The notes: a model not told the origin generated them from the sequence alone. Counted from the first letter of the stretch, positions 30,571-39,910 are shown. The stretch: DNA of 40,955 bases from Paenibacillus sp. (GCA_031181325.1 JAPSKX010000023.1:1-40955), one strand, 5' to 3'. Made by a program: numbers and translations.

Positions 30571-32754
30571 ATGACCGCAGCAGAACAGGCATCCCTCCCG
30601 TCACCGACCGACCGTCGGAGCCGCCGCCGGCATTCCCGGCGGCTGTTCGCGTTATATGCCGCGGCCTTGGCGGGGTCGCTCGGGCTGACCGTCTGTTTCC
30701 TTGCGGCGTTGCCTTTCTATTCCGACTATCTTGTATCGTCCTGCTATGGTCCGGCCGCGAGCTGCAAACTGGCGACCCTGAGCCCAATTGCTTCCGCGCC
30801 GGGCGGCGCGCCTTTATTCGGCCCCGCCGGCACGGTATGGCTTCACCTGGCGCTGGACATCGCCTTCTTCGCCGTGTACGCCGCCGCGGCGGGACTCGTC
30901 TTGCTTCTGAAGCCGAGGGATCCGCTCGGTTCGATTGCGGCGTTGTCTCTAGTGTGCTTCGCGTTCGGCAGCCAAACCTTCTTGGGCTGGGAAGGGGCCG
31001 CCTGGCTCGTACCCGCGGCGCAAACTGTCGCCATCGCCGGCTTCATGCTATTCGCCCTCCTCTTTCCGAGCGGCCGAACGACCCGGTCCTGGCTGCCATG
31101 GATCGCGGTCGGGGCGTTCCTGGCTCGGTATGTCCCGGATTTGCTGCCGGTGCCGGAGATCCATATCGACCGTTGGCCGCTCGCGCTGTCGCTGCTCTGG
31201 ATGGCGGTCTTCTACGGATCGTTAGCTTACAGTCAATTCACGCAATATCGGGAAGCCGCGGCGGAACACAGCCGAGAAGCGATCCGGAAGGTGGCGGTCG
31301 GCTTCATCGGCGCCTTCGGAACGCTGATCGCCGTCAGCCTTCCGTTGATCGCGTGGCCTGAGCTGTATGGCGGGCAGCTTTTCTGGCTGGATCTGGCGGC
31401 GCGTTCGGCGATGCTGTTCATCCCGCTCTCCCTGGGCGCGGCGCTCCTGAAGCACAGACTCTGGGGCGTCCCCCCCGTCGTGAGGAGCGGCTTCGTCTAC
31501 GCCGCGCTGCTCGGCATCTCGTTCGCGATTTATCTGGCCGTCGTGGCGTATCTCGCCTTGGTGTTCCAGACGGAGAGCGGCGTATTCCGGCTGATTGCGA
31601 CGGGCGTCGTCGCCGTCCTGTTCTCGCCGATCAAGAACGCGCTGGATAAGCTGGCGAATCGGCTCGTTTACGGCCGCAGGGAGGATCCGGTATCGTTCCT
31701 CGTCCGCCTCGGCGACCGGCTGCGCGATCCGTTCGCTCCGGAGCGGGTGCTGGATTCCGTGACGGCGACGATCCGGGAGGCGATGCGGCTGCCGCATGCT
31801 TCGATCGCGATCGGCCTTCGCGGCGCCGAGACGGTAGCGGCCGCCTCGGGCGGACCGCGGGACGCTTCCGCCGTTCGGCTGCCGCTCGTCGTCGGCGGGG
31901 AAGAGCTCGGCGGACTGTACGCGATGCCGCGCGCGCCCGGCGAGCCGCTCTCCGCCGCCGACGATAAGCTGCTGCAGCTGTTCGCGAGAGAAGCCGCCAG
32001 AATCGTGTACGGCTTGAAGCAGTCGCTCGATATCGGGAGGCTGATGCAAGAGCTGCAAGCGTCTAGGGAGAAGCTCGTGTACGCTAGAGAGGAGGAGCGG
32101 CGCACGATCCGCAACAACCTGCACGACGATCTCGCGCCGCGGCTCGCCTCGCTCGCGCTGCTCGCTTCCGCCGCGCGGGACTTGATGGAACGGGATCCGA
32201 CGCGCGCTCGAAGCATCGTCTCGGAGCTGGAGACGGATATCCGGGAGGCGGCGGGAGACATTCGCGCCTTCGTGAACGACCTGCGCCCCCCGGCGCTGGA
32301 TCAATACGGCTTGCCGGAGGCCATACGCCAACGGGCGGAGCGTTGGACGCAGCTCGAAGGGGCGAACGTGCGCATCGTCGTCTCCTTCGGAGCGGAGCTG
32401 CCGCCGCTGCCGGCGGCCGTCGAGGCCGCGGCGTATCGCATCGTGTCCGAGGCGCTCGCGAACGTCGTGAAGCATGCGTTGGCTACGGAATGCCGCGTCG
32501 CGATCGAACCTAGAAGCGGCGAGCTTTATGTAGAAGTGAGGGATAACGGGATCGGTCTCTCGGAGAGAAAAGGAGAGTCCGCGCCGGACGGCGGAACCCG
32601 TTCCGGCGGCGTAGGGCTGACGTCGTTGCGGGAGCGCGCGGAGGAGCTGGGCGGGTCGCTGCGGATCGAGTCCCCGCAGGACGGCTCCGGCGGCGTTCGG
32701 ATCGCGGCTTGGCTGCCGATGTCGCCGCGCGAAGAAAGGAGAGAGACGGAGTGA
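30571..32754 (+). CDS. Multi-pass sensor histidine kinase, NarL/ComP class (HisKA_3), 727 aa
   Basis: About eight transmembrane helices fill residues ~25-355, and a cytoplasmic GAF-like region follows (RLVYGRREDPVSFLVRLGDRL to QLFAREAARIVYGLKQ). HisKA_3 begins at EEERRTIRNNLHDDLAPRLASLALL with phospho-acceptor His518. HATPase_c shows EALANVVKHA, VRDNGIGLSE and GVGLTSLRERAEELGG. The layout resembles ComP-like kinases, which sense small extracellular signals through the membrane domain. GAGGTGA precedes the ATG. It overlaps the response-regulator gene by four bases, so the two are coupled. Signal unknown. Confidence 0.92.
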   Translation: MTAAEQASLPSPTDRRSRRRHSRRLFALYAAALAGSLGLTVCFLAALPFYSDYLVSSCYGPAASCKLATLSPIASAPGGAPLFGPAGTVWLHLALDIAFFAVYAAAAGLVLLLKPRDPLGSIAALSLVCFAFGSQTFLGWEGAAWLVPAAQTVAIAGFMLFALLFPSGRTTRSWLPWIAVGAFLARYVPDLLPVPEIHIDRWPLALSLLWMAVFYGSLAYSQFTQYREAAAEHSREAIRKVAVGFIGAFGTLIAVSLPLIAWPELYGGQLFWLDLAARSAMLFIPLSLGAALLKHRLWGVPPVVRSGFVYAALLGISFAIYLAVVAYLALVFQTESGVFRLIATGVVAVLFSPIKNALDKLANRLVYGRREDPVSFLVRLGDRLRDPFAPERVLDSVTATIREAMRLPHASIAIGLRGAETVAAASGGPRDASAVRLPLVVGGEELGGLYAMPRAPGEPLSAADDKLLQLFAREAARIVYGLKQSLDIGRLMQELQASREKLVYAREEERRTIRNNLHDDLAPRLASLALLASAARDLMERDPTRARSIVSELETDIREAAGDIRAFVNDLRPPALDQYGLPEAIRQRAERWTQLEGANVRIVVSFGAELPPLPAAVEAAAYRIVSEALANVVKHALATECRVAIEPRSGELYVEVRDNGIGLSERKGESAPDGGTRSGGVGLTSLRERAEELGGSLRIESPQDGSGGVRIAAWLPMSPREERRETE

Positions 32755-33389
32755 ACATTCGCGTATTGATCGCCGACGATCATCCGATGTACCGCAAGGG
32801 CGTTCGCACCATTCTGGAGACGGCGGGCGATATGGACGTCGTCGCCGAAGCGACGAACGGCGCCGAAGCCGTCGAGCGGTGCGAAGCGCTGAAGCCGGAC
32901 GTCGCCCTCGTCGACATTCGCATGCCGGAGATGAACGGCGTCGAAGCGGCCCGGGCCATGAAGGAGCGGCATCCGGGCGTGCAGGTCTTGTTCCTGACGA
33001 TGCATCAGGACGACGCCTCCGTCTTGGCGGCGATGCGGACGGGCGCCCGGGGGTACATCTTGAAGGATGCCGACAAGGATGAAATTCTACGGGCGATCCG
33101 CGCCGTCGCGGCGGGAGAGGCGATCTTCAGCGGCGAAGTGGCGACCCGGATGATCGATTACGCGACGCGTCCCTTCACGCATCTGGATGCGTTCCCGCAG
33201 CTCACCGCGCGCGAAAAGGAAGTGCTGCATTGGATCGCCGAAGGGGCGTCGAACGGGGAAATCGGCGAACGGATGGGGTTGTCCCCCAAGACGGTCTCCA
33301 ACTACGTGACGATCGTCCTGAACAAGCTGCCCGCCGCCGACCGAACGGAAGCGATTCGCATGGTAGAGCGGTCGAAGGGCCGGTGGTAA
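32751..33389 (+). CDS. NarL/LuxR-type response regulator, 212 aa
   Basis: Receiver domain with acidic residues in IADDHPMYRKGV, phospho-acceptor Asp55 in VALVDIRMPEMNG, and conserved Lys in YILKDADKDE. The C-terminal LuxR helix-turn-helix is LTAREKEVLHWIAEGASNGEIGERMGLSPKTVSNYVTIVLNKL. I set the start at GTG 32751, with AAAGGAGAG upstream and a 4-base overlap with the kinase; the longer frame extends into the kinase gene. Cognate regulator of the preceding kinase. Targets not evident in the window. Confidence 0.94.
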   Translation: MNIRVLIADDHPMYRKGVRTILETAGDMDVVAEATNGAEAVERCEALKPDVALVDIRMPEMNGVEAARAMKERHPGVQVLFLTMHQDDASVLAAMRTGARGYILKDADKDEILRAIRAVAAGEAIFSGEVATRMIDYATRPFTHLDAFPQLTAREKEVLHWIAEGASNGEIGERMGLSPKTVSNYVTIVLNKLPAADRTEAIRMVERSKGRW

Positions 33390-33423
33390 TCCGCGAATCG
33401 GCTTCCATCGCAAAAACAACCCC

Positions 33424-33452
33424 TTTACAAAATCGCATGTTGCGCGTAGGAT
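33424..33452 (+). promoter_or_regulatory. Promoter of the riboswitch-ykoFEDC operon
   Basis: TTTACA (33424-33429), 17-bp spacer, TAGGAT (33447-33452). It begins 35 bases after the response-regulator stop, so transcription starts near 33459, about 30 bases before the riboswitch. Confidence 0.65.
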
Positions 33453-33488
33453 GAAATGGAAAACGCCGAAAACCGCATACAAGGACCA

Positions 33489-33581
33489 TACACTAGGGGT
33501 GCCCATTCATGGCTGAGATGCGAACCGTCCGGTTCCGATCCCTTCTTACCCGATCTAGATAATACTAGCGTGGGGAAGTGT
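33489..33581 (+). promoter_or_regulatory. TPP (THI-box) riboswitch aptamer
   Basis: Contains the conserved thi-box blocks in order: ACTAGGGGTGCC, GGCTGAGATG, a variable stem (ACCGTCCGGTTC), CCC-TTC--ACCCGATCTAGATAATACTAGCG and TGGGGAAGTG, closing with the start of the aptamer (ACACT / AGTGT). The core GATCTAGATAAT is nearly identical to the consensus. It binds thiamine pyrophosphate; with the terminator at 33630 it should switch off the thiamine-precursor transporter genes that follow when TPP is plentiful. Confidence 0.95.
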
Positions 33582-33629
33582 ACGTTCACATTGGATTTTG
33601 CATATTTCCTTTGCATCGTTCTTGTCGAA

Positions 33630-33658
33630 CTGCACCTCCCTTGGGGTGCGGTTTTTTT
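33630..33658 (+). terminator. Riboswitch-controlled intrinsic terminator
   Basis: Stem CTGCACCT / GGGTGCGG (with G-T pairs) and loop, followed by seven T. It lies between the TPP aptamer and ykoF, so control is by premature transcription termination. The antiterminator is expected to involve the 33582-33630 spacer; I did not fold it. Confidence 0.88.
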
Positions 33659-33687
33659 GTGCGGCAAAAACGAAGGAGGATGTTTAC

Positions 33688-34290
33688 ATGAACGCAGGAC
33701 AGGAACAGGTTTGCGGAACGAGCCGGATCGCAGGGTGTCAGTTTTCCCTATACGTCATGAGCGATCGGTTCGTCGAAGTCATTCTAGGCGTGCTGAAGGA
33801 GGTCGATACGTCCAAGGTGTGGGCGAAGACCGACGACATCGGCACCTGCATCCGCGGCCGGCAGTCTCACGTATTCGACGTGACGAAGGCCATCTACGTG
33901 AAGGCGGCGCAGACCGGGCTGCACGTGTCCCTGAACGGGACCTATTCCATCGGCTGCCCGGGGGACTCCGAAGGGGACGCGTACATGGTCGAAGACGACG
34001 TTCCGATGAACGAGGAAGCCGTTCGCGGGGCGAACGTCCGGACGGCTTGCCAGTTCGCGTTATACCCCATGGGCGTAAGCAACTACATGGACTTGATTTA
34101 TACAGGCTGCCGGCCTGCGCAGGAGTTGGGGACATTTTCCGGGGGCGTGCATTATGCCAGCAGACTCGACGGTTCCGCCGACGACGTATTCGCCTCCTTG
34201 TACGGCGCGTTCGACGTCGTGCGGCGGCAATCCTCGCATACGATCCTTACCTTCAATCTCTCCGCGAACAGCCCGTCCGCGCGCAAATAA
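33688..34290 (+). CDS. ykoF: YkoF-like thiamine/HMP-binding protein, 200 aa
   Basis: Two related halves (AGCQFSLYVMSDRFVEVILGVLKEVD and TACQFALYPMGVSNYMDLIYTGC), the duplicated ferredoxin-like arrangement of YkoF. The family binds thiamine or its hydroxymethylpyrimidine (HMP) moiety in the cytoplasm. AAGGAGG stands before ATG 33688; the longer open frame begins inside the terminator. First gene under the TPP riboswitch and followed 16 bases later by ykoE. The operon order ykoF-ykoE-ykoD-ykoC is a rearrangement of the B. subtilis ykoFEDC unit and supports the name. Confidence 0.93.
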   Translation: MNAGQEQVCGTSRIAGCQFSLYVMSDRFVEVILGVLKEVDTSKVWAKTDDIGTCIRGRQSHVFDVTKAIYVKAAQTGLHVSLNGTYSIGCPGDSEGDAYMVEDDVPMNEEAVRGANVRTACQFALYPMGVSNYMDLIYTGCRPAQELGTFSGGVHYASRLDGSADDVFASLYGAFDVVRRQSSHTILTFNLSANSPSARK

Positions 34291-34306
34291 GGAGGCAGCG
34301 AACCCT

Positions 34307-34876
34307 ATGAATTGGAAAATGCGCGAGATCGTCGTCATGGCCGCCTTAGCCGTCGTGTTCGGCATCGTCTACCTGGCCTTCCTTCCGGTCGGATCGATCT
34401 TGGCGGGGGCGTTCGGGCCGATCGGCTGGGACGTCATCTTCGGGATCTGGTTTATCGTATCCGTCATCGCCGCCTACATCATCCGCAAGCCCGGAGCCGC
34501 GTTCCTCTCGGAGACGATCGCCGCCACGGTCGAAGTCATGCTCGGCAACATGGTCGGCCCGATGCTCATCGTCTCCGGCATGATCCAAGGGCTCGGCGCG
34601 GAAGCCGCGTTCGCGGCTACCCGCTATAAGCGGTATTCGCTTCCTGTGCTGATCGCCGCCGGCATGGGCGCTTCGCTCTTCAGCTTCGCTTGGGGCTTCT
34701 TCGTCTCGGGCTTCGCCGCGTACAGCGCCGGGATGCTGCTCGCCATGTTCGCGGTACGCCTGGCGAGCGGGGCACTGCTTGCTGGCGTACTCGGCAAGTG
34801 GGTCGCCGATGCGCTGCATCGGACCGGCGCGCTTCGCAGCTTCGCCATCGCCAAGGGCCGAGCGCTGGATCGATGA
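34307..34876 (+). CDS. ykoE: YkoE-like substrate-specific (S) membrane component of thiamine/HMP ECF-type transporter, 189 aa
   Basis: Short membrane protein with about six helices: EIVVMAALAVVFGIVYLAFLPVG, GWDVIFGIWFIVSVIAAYII, ETIAATVEVMLGNMVGPMLIVSGMIQGLGAEAAFA, and later helices. The A-T-V-E-V-(M/L)-x-G-N stretch and Q-G-x-G-(A/S)-E are typical of YkoE. It binds the substrate in the membrane. GGAGG is 11 bases before ATG 34307. It overlaps ykoD by four bases (ATGA). The substrate is inferred to be HMP or thiamine from the riboswitch and YkoF. Confidence 0.93.
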   Translation: MNWKMREIVVMAALAVVFGIVYLAFLPVGSILAGAFGPIGWDVIFGIWFIVSVIAAYIIRKPGAAFLSETIAATVEVMLGNMVGPMLIVSGMIQGLGAEAAFAATRYKRYSLPVLIAAGMGASLFSFAWGFFVSGFAAYSAGMLLAMFAVRLASGALLAGVLGKWVADALHRTGALRSFAIAKGRALDR

Positions 34877-36606
34877 TCGGGCCGGCGCTTGAAGCGGAGC
34901 GGCTGACGTTCCGTTACGAAGGAGAAACGGAACCGGTATTCCGGGATTTGACTTTCGCCGTTCGGCAGGGGGAGACCGTTCTGTTCCTCGGGCCGAGCGG
35001 CTGCGGCAAGAGCACCTTGCTCTATTGCCTGAATCGGCTTTATCCGGAATCGGTGGACGGCACGTTGGAAGGCGCGGTAAGGGTATTCGGCAGAGCTCTC
35101 TCCGAATTCGCCCCCGGGGAAGCGTGCCGCAGCATCGGAACCGTCTTTCAGGATCCGGACAGTCAGTTCTGCATGACCCGGGTCGACGAGGAGATCGCCT
35201 TCGGATTGGAAAATCTCGGCATCCCTCGCGCGGACATGGACGAACGAATTACCGCTGCCTTGGAACAGGCGGGTTTGTCGGATGTGCGGGGAGCGAAAAT
35301 CCATACGCTGTCCGGCGGGATGAAGCAGCGGCTGGCCGTCGCGTGCGCGCTGTCCGCGGACCCGCGCATGCTCCTCTTGGATGAGCCCACCGCTCAGTTG
35401 GATCCGGCGGCGACCCGGGAGCTCGTTCGATGGATCGGCAGGCTCCGGCGGGAGAGAGGATTGACGATTCTGCTCGTCGAGCATCGGCTCGACGAGTGGA
35501 TCGGCCTTGTCGATCGTACCCTTGTGATGGACGCATCGGGTCGATTGACCCGCGAAGGGACGCCCCGGGAGTGCTTCGGCGCGGAGGGGGCGGCCTTGAC
35601 CGCGCAAGGGATTTGGGTGCCGACCGTCAGCAGGCTCGCCTTGGATTTGCGTTCCTCCTCCGGAACGGATGGCCATGGCGAGCCGCTGCCGGTCACCGAG
35701 GAGCAGTTCGTCGAGGAAGTCGGGCGGCTGCCAGGCGCCATGGCCTTCCTTGAAGAACGGCTGCGTCCCCCGGCCCCTGTCGGGCTGCCTTCCGCTTCCG
35801 GCTCCGCGCTGACCGTCAGCGGGTTGTCGGTCCGCTTGGGCGGGAAGACGGTGCTGCATGCGGTCGATCTGACGTTCCAACCGGGCGAGCTTACAGCTAT
35901 CATCGGCACGAACGGCTCCGGCAAGACGACGCTGCTGCAGCACATGGCGGGGATCGGCGGCAAAACGCAAACCGGGACATGCCTGCTCGACGGCCGCCCG
36001 CTCTCCGATTGGCCGCAGCGGGAATTGCGCAGGCACGTCGGGTACGTGTTCCAGAACCCTGAGCACCAATTCGTCACGTTCACCGTATGGGAGGAGCTCG
36101 CCTTCGGCCTGAGGCTCCAAGGCGCGCCGGAGCGGCTCGCGGAGGCCGAGGTCCCGAGGCTGCTGCGGCTGTGCGGACTGGCCGGATGGGAAGCGGCCAA
36201 TCCGTTCAGCCTCAGTCAAGGGCAGAAGCGGCGGCTCAGCGTAGCGACCATGCTGGCGGACGAGCAGCGGTGGCTGCTGCTCGACGAGCCGACGTTCGGA
36301 CAGGACGCGCGCACGTCCGAGCAGCTGATGGCGCTGCTTCGAGATCGCGTGCAGGGCGGCATGTCCGTCGTTATGGTGTGCCATGACATGGAGGCAGTGC
36401 AGCAGTACGCGGATCGGGTGATCGTATTGGTCGAGGGGCAAGTCCGCTACGACGGCGTCCCCGCCCGATTATGGAGCCAAGCCGACTTACTCGTTGAAGG
36501 CGGAATTTTGCCGCCGGTTTCTTACCGGCTGCTGAGGCGGATGGGGACTCGGCGCGAAGAGGAGGTTTACCATGCTGCGCTTAGACCAGTTGAATCCGGC
36601 CGTTAA
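34873..36606 (+). CDS. ykoD: YkoD-like double ATPase of the ECF transporter, 577 aa
   Basis: Two fused ATP-binding cassettes. First: Walker A GPSGCGKST, Q-loop FQDPDSQF, signature LSGGMKQRL, Walker B MLLLDEPTA, His switch VEHRLDEW. Second: Walker A GTNGSGKTT, Q-loop FQNPEHQF, signature LSQGQKRRLS, Walker B LLLDEPTFGQD, VCHDME. The FQNPEHQ-type Q-loop is characteristic of ECF/energy-coupling ATPases. It powers uptake with YkoC and YkoE on the inner face of the membrane. The start at 34873 overlaps the ykoE stop; the frame stays open upstream only by chance. Confidence 0.95.
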   Translation: MIGPALEAERLTFRYEGETEPVFRDLTFAVRQGETVLFLGPSGCGKSTLLYCLNRLYPESVDGTLEGAVRVFGRALSEFAPGEACRSIGTVFQDPDSQFCMTRVDEEIAFGLENLGIPRADMDERITAALEQAGLSDVRGAKIHTLSGGMKQRLAVACALSADPRMLLLDEPTAQLDPAATRELVRWIGRLRRERGLTILLVEHRLDEWIGLVDRTLVMDASGRLTREGTPRECFGAEGAALTAQGIWVPTVSRLALDLRSSSGTDGHGEPLPVTEEQFVEEVGRLPGAMAFLEERLRPPAPVGLPSASGSALTVSGLSVRLGGKTVLHAVDLTFQPGELTAIIGTNGSGKTTLLQHMAGIGGKTQTGTCLLDGRPLSDWPQRELRRHVGYVFQNPEHQFVTFTVWEELAFGLRLQGAPERLAEAEVPRLLRLCGLAGWEAANPFSLSQGQKRRLSVATMLADEQRWLLLDEPTFGQDARTSEQLMALLRDRVQGGMSVVMVCHDMEAVQQYADRVIVLVEGQVRYDGVPARLWSQADLLVEGGILPPVSYRLLRRMGTRREEEVYHAALRPVESGR

Positions 36607-37297
36607 AGCGTTCACCGTGGTTGTATGCGTCCTGACGCTTGCGCTCTTCTTCGATCCATGGACGCCGCTTATGTTTCTCGTCTGGACCTTAGGAACAGGG
36701 GCGCTGCTTGGCCGCATTCATTGGAAGAAGTGGCTCCTCTTCCTCCCCCCTGTCCTGCTCTTCGCCTTCGGGTATTTCTGGACGGTGCTGTTGTTCGGCG
36801 ACGGCTTGTACAAGGGACTTTCCTTGGGGCTGCGCGTCCTTGCCTTCGCCTCTCTGTCGTTCGTCTTCATCTTCACGACCGACCCGGTGCAGTTCATCTA
36901 CGCGCTCATGCGCCAAGGGAGGCTGCCGCCGAAGCTGGCGTACGGCATCCTTGCCGGCTTCCGGTTCATGCCGACCCTCCTCGACGAATTCGCGCTCTTG
37001 CAGAAGGCGCACCGCATCCGCGGCGTCGATCGGGCGAGGGGAATCCGGGAGCGCGCGAAGCGATTCGGCCGATACCTCATCCCGCTGCTCGCCTCCGCGA
37101 TTCGCAAAGCGGAACGCACCGCGATGGCGATGGAATCGAAGGGCTTCACCGGGGATCGCCGCCGAACCTATTATTACGACATGAAGGTTTCCGCTGGAGA
37201 CTGGGTATTCCTCGCGATTATGCTCGGCGGCCTGGCCGTCTGCATCGCCGTTTCCTGGCGGCTCGGCGTGCTGGATTTGTATCGCGTCGAGCTGTAG
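36572..37297 (+). CDS. ykoC: YkoC-like transmembrane T component of the ECF transporter, 241 aa
   Basis: CbiQ/EcfT-type membrane protein with four to five N-terminal helices, then the coupling helices with the Ala-Arg-Gly-like motifs of T components: LLDEFALLQKAHRIRGVDRARGIRERAKRFGRYLIPLLASAIRKAERTAMAMESKGFTGDRRRTYY. These contact the ATPase subunit. GAGGAGG precedes ATG 36572, inside the ykoD coding region (35-base overlap). Last gene of the operon before a terminator. Confidence 0.94.
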   Translation: MLRLDQLNPAVKAFTVVVCVLTLALFFDPWTPLMFLVWTLGTGALLGRIHWKKWLLFLPPVLLFAFGYFWTVLLFGDGLYKGLSLGLRVLAFASLSFVFIFTTDPVQFIYALMRQGRLPPKLAYGILAGFRFMPTLLDEFALLQKAHRIRGVDRARGIRERAKRFGRYLIPLLASAIRKAERTAMAMESKGFTGDRRRTYYYDMKVSAGDWVFLAIMLGGLAVCIAVSWRLGVLDLYRVEL

Positions 37298-37320
37298 CGG
37301 CTGATGCGACGGAATGTGAA

Positions 37321-37360
37321 CAGCCCGCCTTGGGGCAAGGCGGGCTGTACCTTTCGTTGC
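37321..37360. terminator. Bidirectional terminator after ykoC
   Basis: Perfect 12-bp stem CAGCCCGCCTTG / CAAGGCGGGCTG with loop GGG, followed by a moderately T-rich segment. It lies between ykoC and the convergent broken glycoside hydrolase gene. Confidence 0.85.
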
Positions 37361-37361
37361 G

Positions 37362-39663
37362 TTATTCCGCGTGGATCGTCTCTCCTCTATAGACCGAAAG
37401 ATTATCGAACTCCGCGTTCACCGTGTCGCCGACCAGGCATGCTTCGCCCGTCAGAATGATCTTCATGTCGGTATTCCAAGCGACCGGCGTGCTTGCGCGC
37501 TCGTCGCCGTCGATATAGAACTTCACGGTACTGCCGTCATGAACCATCTTCATCCGATGAATGCCCCGGTCTCCGTCGTTCCATACGAGATTGTCGCCGC
37601 TTCCGTCCTTGTTGAACACCCACCGGTCAAATTCGCCGCTCTGAGCGAAGTGGATGTACTGCGACGGACCGACATACAGCCAGACGGCGCTGCGGTAACC
37701 GGTGCCCGACCCGTCGAGCGACACCCGGTCGACTTCCACGGTTAACGGCGCTTCGGGAGTCGCCCGGAAGGTGGGGACGCTGCGAAGCGACTTGCCCGCC
37801 CATGCCGCGATATCGGTCGTCCCCCCGAGCGTAAGCTTGCCGTCCGCGACGGATGCCGTCAGCGCGGAAGCCGACGTGGAACGAAGTCCCTGATGGATCA
37901 CCGTCCACTTGCTTGTATCTACCGCATCGCCTGAGAAATCGTCCTGCATCGCGGTCGACAACGGACTGGCGAACGTCTCCCGGGAATCGCCGATTTCGCC
38001 GAGGGCGTTCTTGGCGGAGACGACATAATAATAGCGGTTCGAAGGATTTACGGCGGTGTCCGTATACGTCGTACCGGTCACTTGTCGGCGATCACCTCGT
38101 AGGAACCGCCTGCGCCGATGCTTCGCTTGACGGAATACCCCGTCGCCCCCGCGGAAGGCAGCCAATTCAGCACGATCTTGTCTTCCTCGCCCGATGCGCT
38201 CAAGCCGGCCGCTTCGAACCGAATGACCGTGTAACTATACACACCGGGGTCCGTATTGCTGGTCGCCCGAATCAACGCCTGCCGCATGGCGGGCATCGTC
38301 GAAGGAGCGCGATACACGCCGCCATTGCTGATCGTGCCGTATTCCGGTCCGCCCAGCACCGACCACTTCACCCCGCCGATCCCGTTCAGGACGACGGCTT
38401 TGAATTTCACCTGTTCCCCCCAAGTTACCGACTGGTCCGCCGACATAATCTCGATCTGCGTCTCGTCCGGTACCGTTGTATACACGGCGACGCTGTTGGC
38501 GGGAAGCGAGTCGTCGTTGAACTGATTTCCCACCTGCGCCCAATGCTTATCGGAGGGAATAAGGTTGGCGTTCGCCGACGGCACCACATCCTCGGAATAC
38601 AGATGACGCCGCACCGTCTTATCGACAGGGGACGTAAAGCGGATCGTAACATGCTTGTCCGCGGTCTTGCTGCTGTTCACGACGAACACGGAATAATCCC
38701 CGTTCGGCAAGCGTACCGAAGCAACATGCAGATCCGGATCGTCCGATTGGGCGGACAGCACTTCGGCGTGCGCTTCTACGTAACGCGAAAACAGGCCGAA
38801 GGCATAGTATGACGGGTTCGGCGTCGCCGCGATCGGCATCCACCGATACAATCCGTATGCATTATTGTCCAAGAAATTCAGCGGCTCCGGCAATCGCTGA
38901 TCCGCGAAGCGCCAGTACAGGAGCGACGACGCGTTGTTCCGCATCCCCGACACCAGCAAGTCCGCTACGCTGACCCCGTATTGATACGTCTTACGGCTGT
39001 CGGGGTTCGCGATGCCCGCGAATTCCGTAATCATGAACGGCTTCCCGGTCGGATTCACGATTTGGAGACGGTCGGACAGCCAACCCGCCAGCGTGGCGTA
39101 GTCCTGTCCGTATGCGTGTCCATCGTAGATATCAAGCACGCCGTTCATTTGTTGGACCGCGAATTGCGTCCAGTTCGCGGCGCCGGACTCGTCCGGCCCG
39201 ATCAGCTTCACCTGCGAGCGAATGCCGTCGGCCGTTAGTCGGTCATGAATGGCCTGGTACATATCCCTGTAGTAAATCGGCTTGCTTACATGGGCCGGCG
39301 TCGCGAAGCTCGCGAGGTTGGGTTCGTTGTAGGACATGACATACTTCACGTTGTCATACCCCTTCGTATGGATGAGGTGCTGCAGCGTCGAACCACATCG
39401 GGCTTCAGCTTGGCGATCCGGTGCTTCTCCATCTCCCACCAATGCGCGTTGAACCCGTCTCCCAAGCTTTCCTCCATGAGCGCGAAAGGATCGTATTCAG
39501 CGCCGATTCCGAGGAAATCCGGGTTGATCACGTCCGCCTGGTCGACGGTAACGGAAGCGGAGGCGCTTTGCGCTTCGGATCGCGCCGGATCGGCATACGC
39601 CAGCGGCGCAAGCAACAGCGTGCTGAGCAGGACTTGAACCGCTTTCAGGATGTTTCGCATCAT
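37362..39663 (-). pseudogene. Broken secreted glycoside hydrolase with FN3 and ConA-like C-terminal domains
   Basis: Three successive frames read as one protein. The first part (39663 to about 39390) has GGAGGG, an ATG, a signal peptide (ILKAVQVLLSTLLLAPLAYA) and catalytic-domain beginning NAHWWEMEKHRIAKLKPDVVR. The sequence then jumps to LQHLIHTKGYDNVKYVMSYNEPN in another frame, so part of the TIM barrel is missing and the frame is lost. SYNEPN and MITEFAG look like the acid/base and nucleophile positions of a clan-A hydrolase. The FN3 region breaks again at about 38081, where ADK and VTGTTYTD would join if one G were added. The C-terminus is a ConA-like lectin domain. The deletion makes real inactivation more likely than sequencing error alone. 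Confidence 0.85.
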
Positions 39664-39884
39664 TCCATTCTCCCTCCAATCGAAGTATCTCATTTTCTTT
39701 CCCGGTTCTCGATGCAAGGCGATACCTTGCGCCCTCGTCACCTCCCGCAGTCACAGTTGATTGGCGGAACAATTACATCGTATCACCGTCGGGGAAGGAC
39801 GGAACTAGTTCATTTTCTACTTCGTTATCCTCTATTACCTTTATCGTTCGGGCAACGATTTCTCCGCCTGCAACCTTCGAACGG

Positions 39885-39910
39885 GAACTTCCGGGTCATG
39901 TGCGGAGTCT
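39885..39910 (+). promoter_or_regulatory. Possible ECF-type promoter before the sigma gene
   Basis: GGAACT at 39885-39890 and CGGAGTCT ending at 39910, with a 13-15 bp spacer, resemble GGAAC / CGTC-type ECF promoters, which often drive their own sigma gene. The match to the -10 is weak. The gap 39664-39884 shows nothing else that I can support. Confidence 0.3.

Noticed and set aside
33598-33687. Upstream start for ykoF
   Set aside because: It would put coding sequence through the riboswitch terminator; ATG 33688 with AAGGAGG is clearly better.
34624-36441. 605-codon minus-strand frame opposite ykoD
   Set aside because: Antisense shadow of a gene with two complete ATPase cassettes; no motif or start signal of its own.
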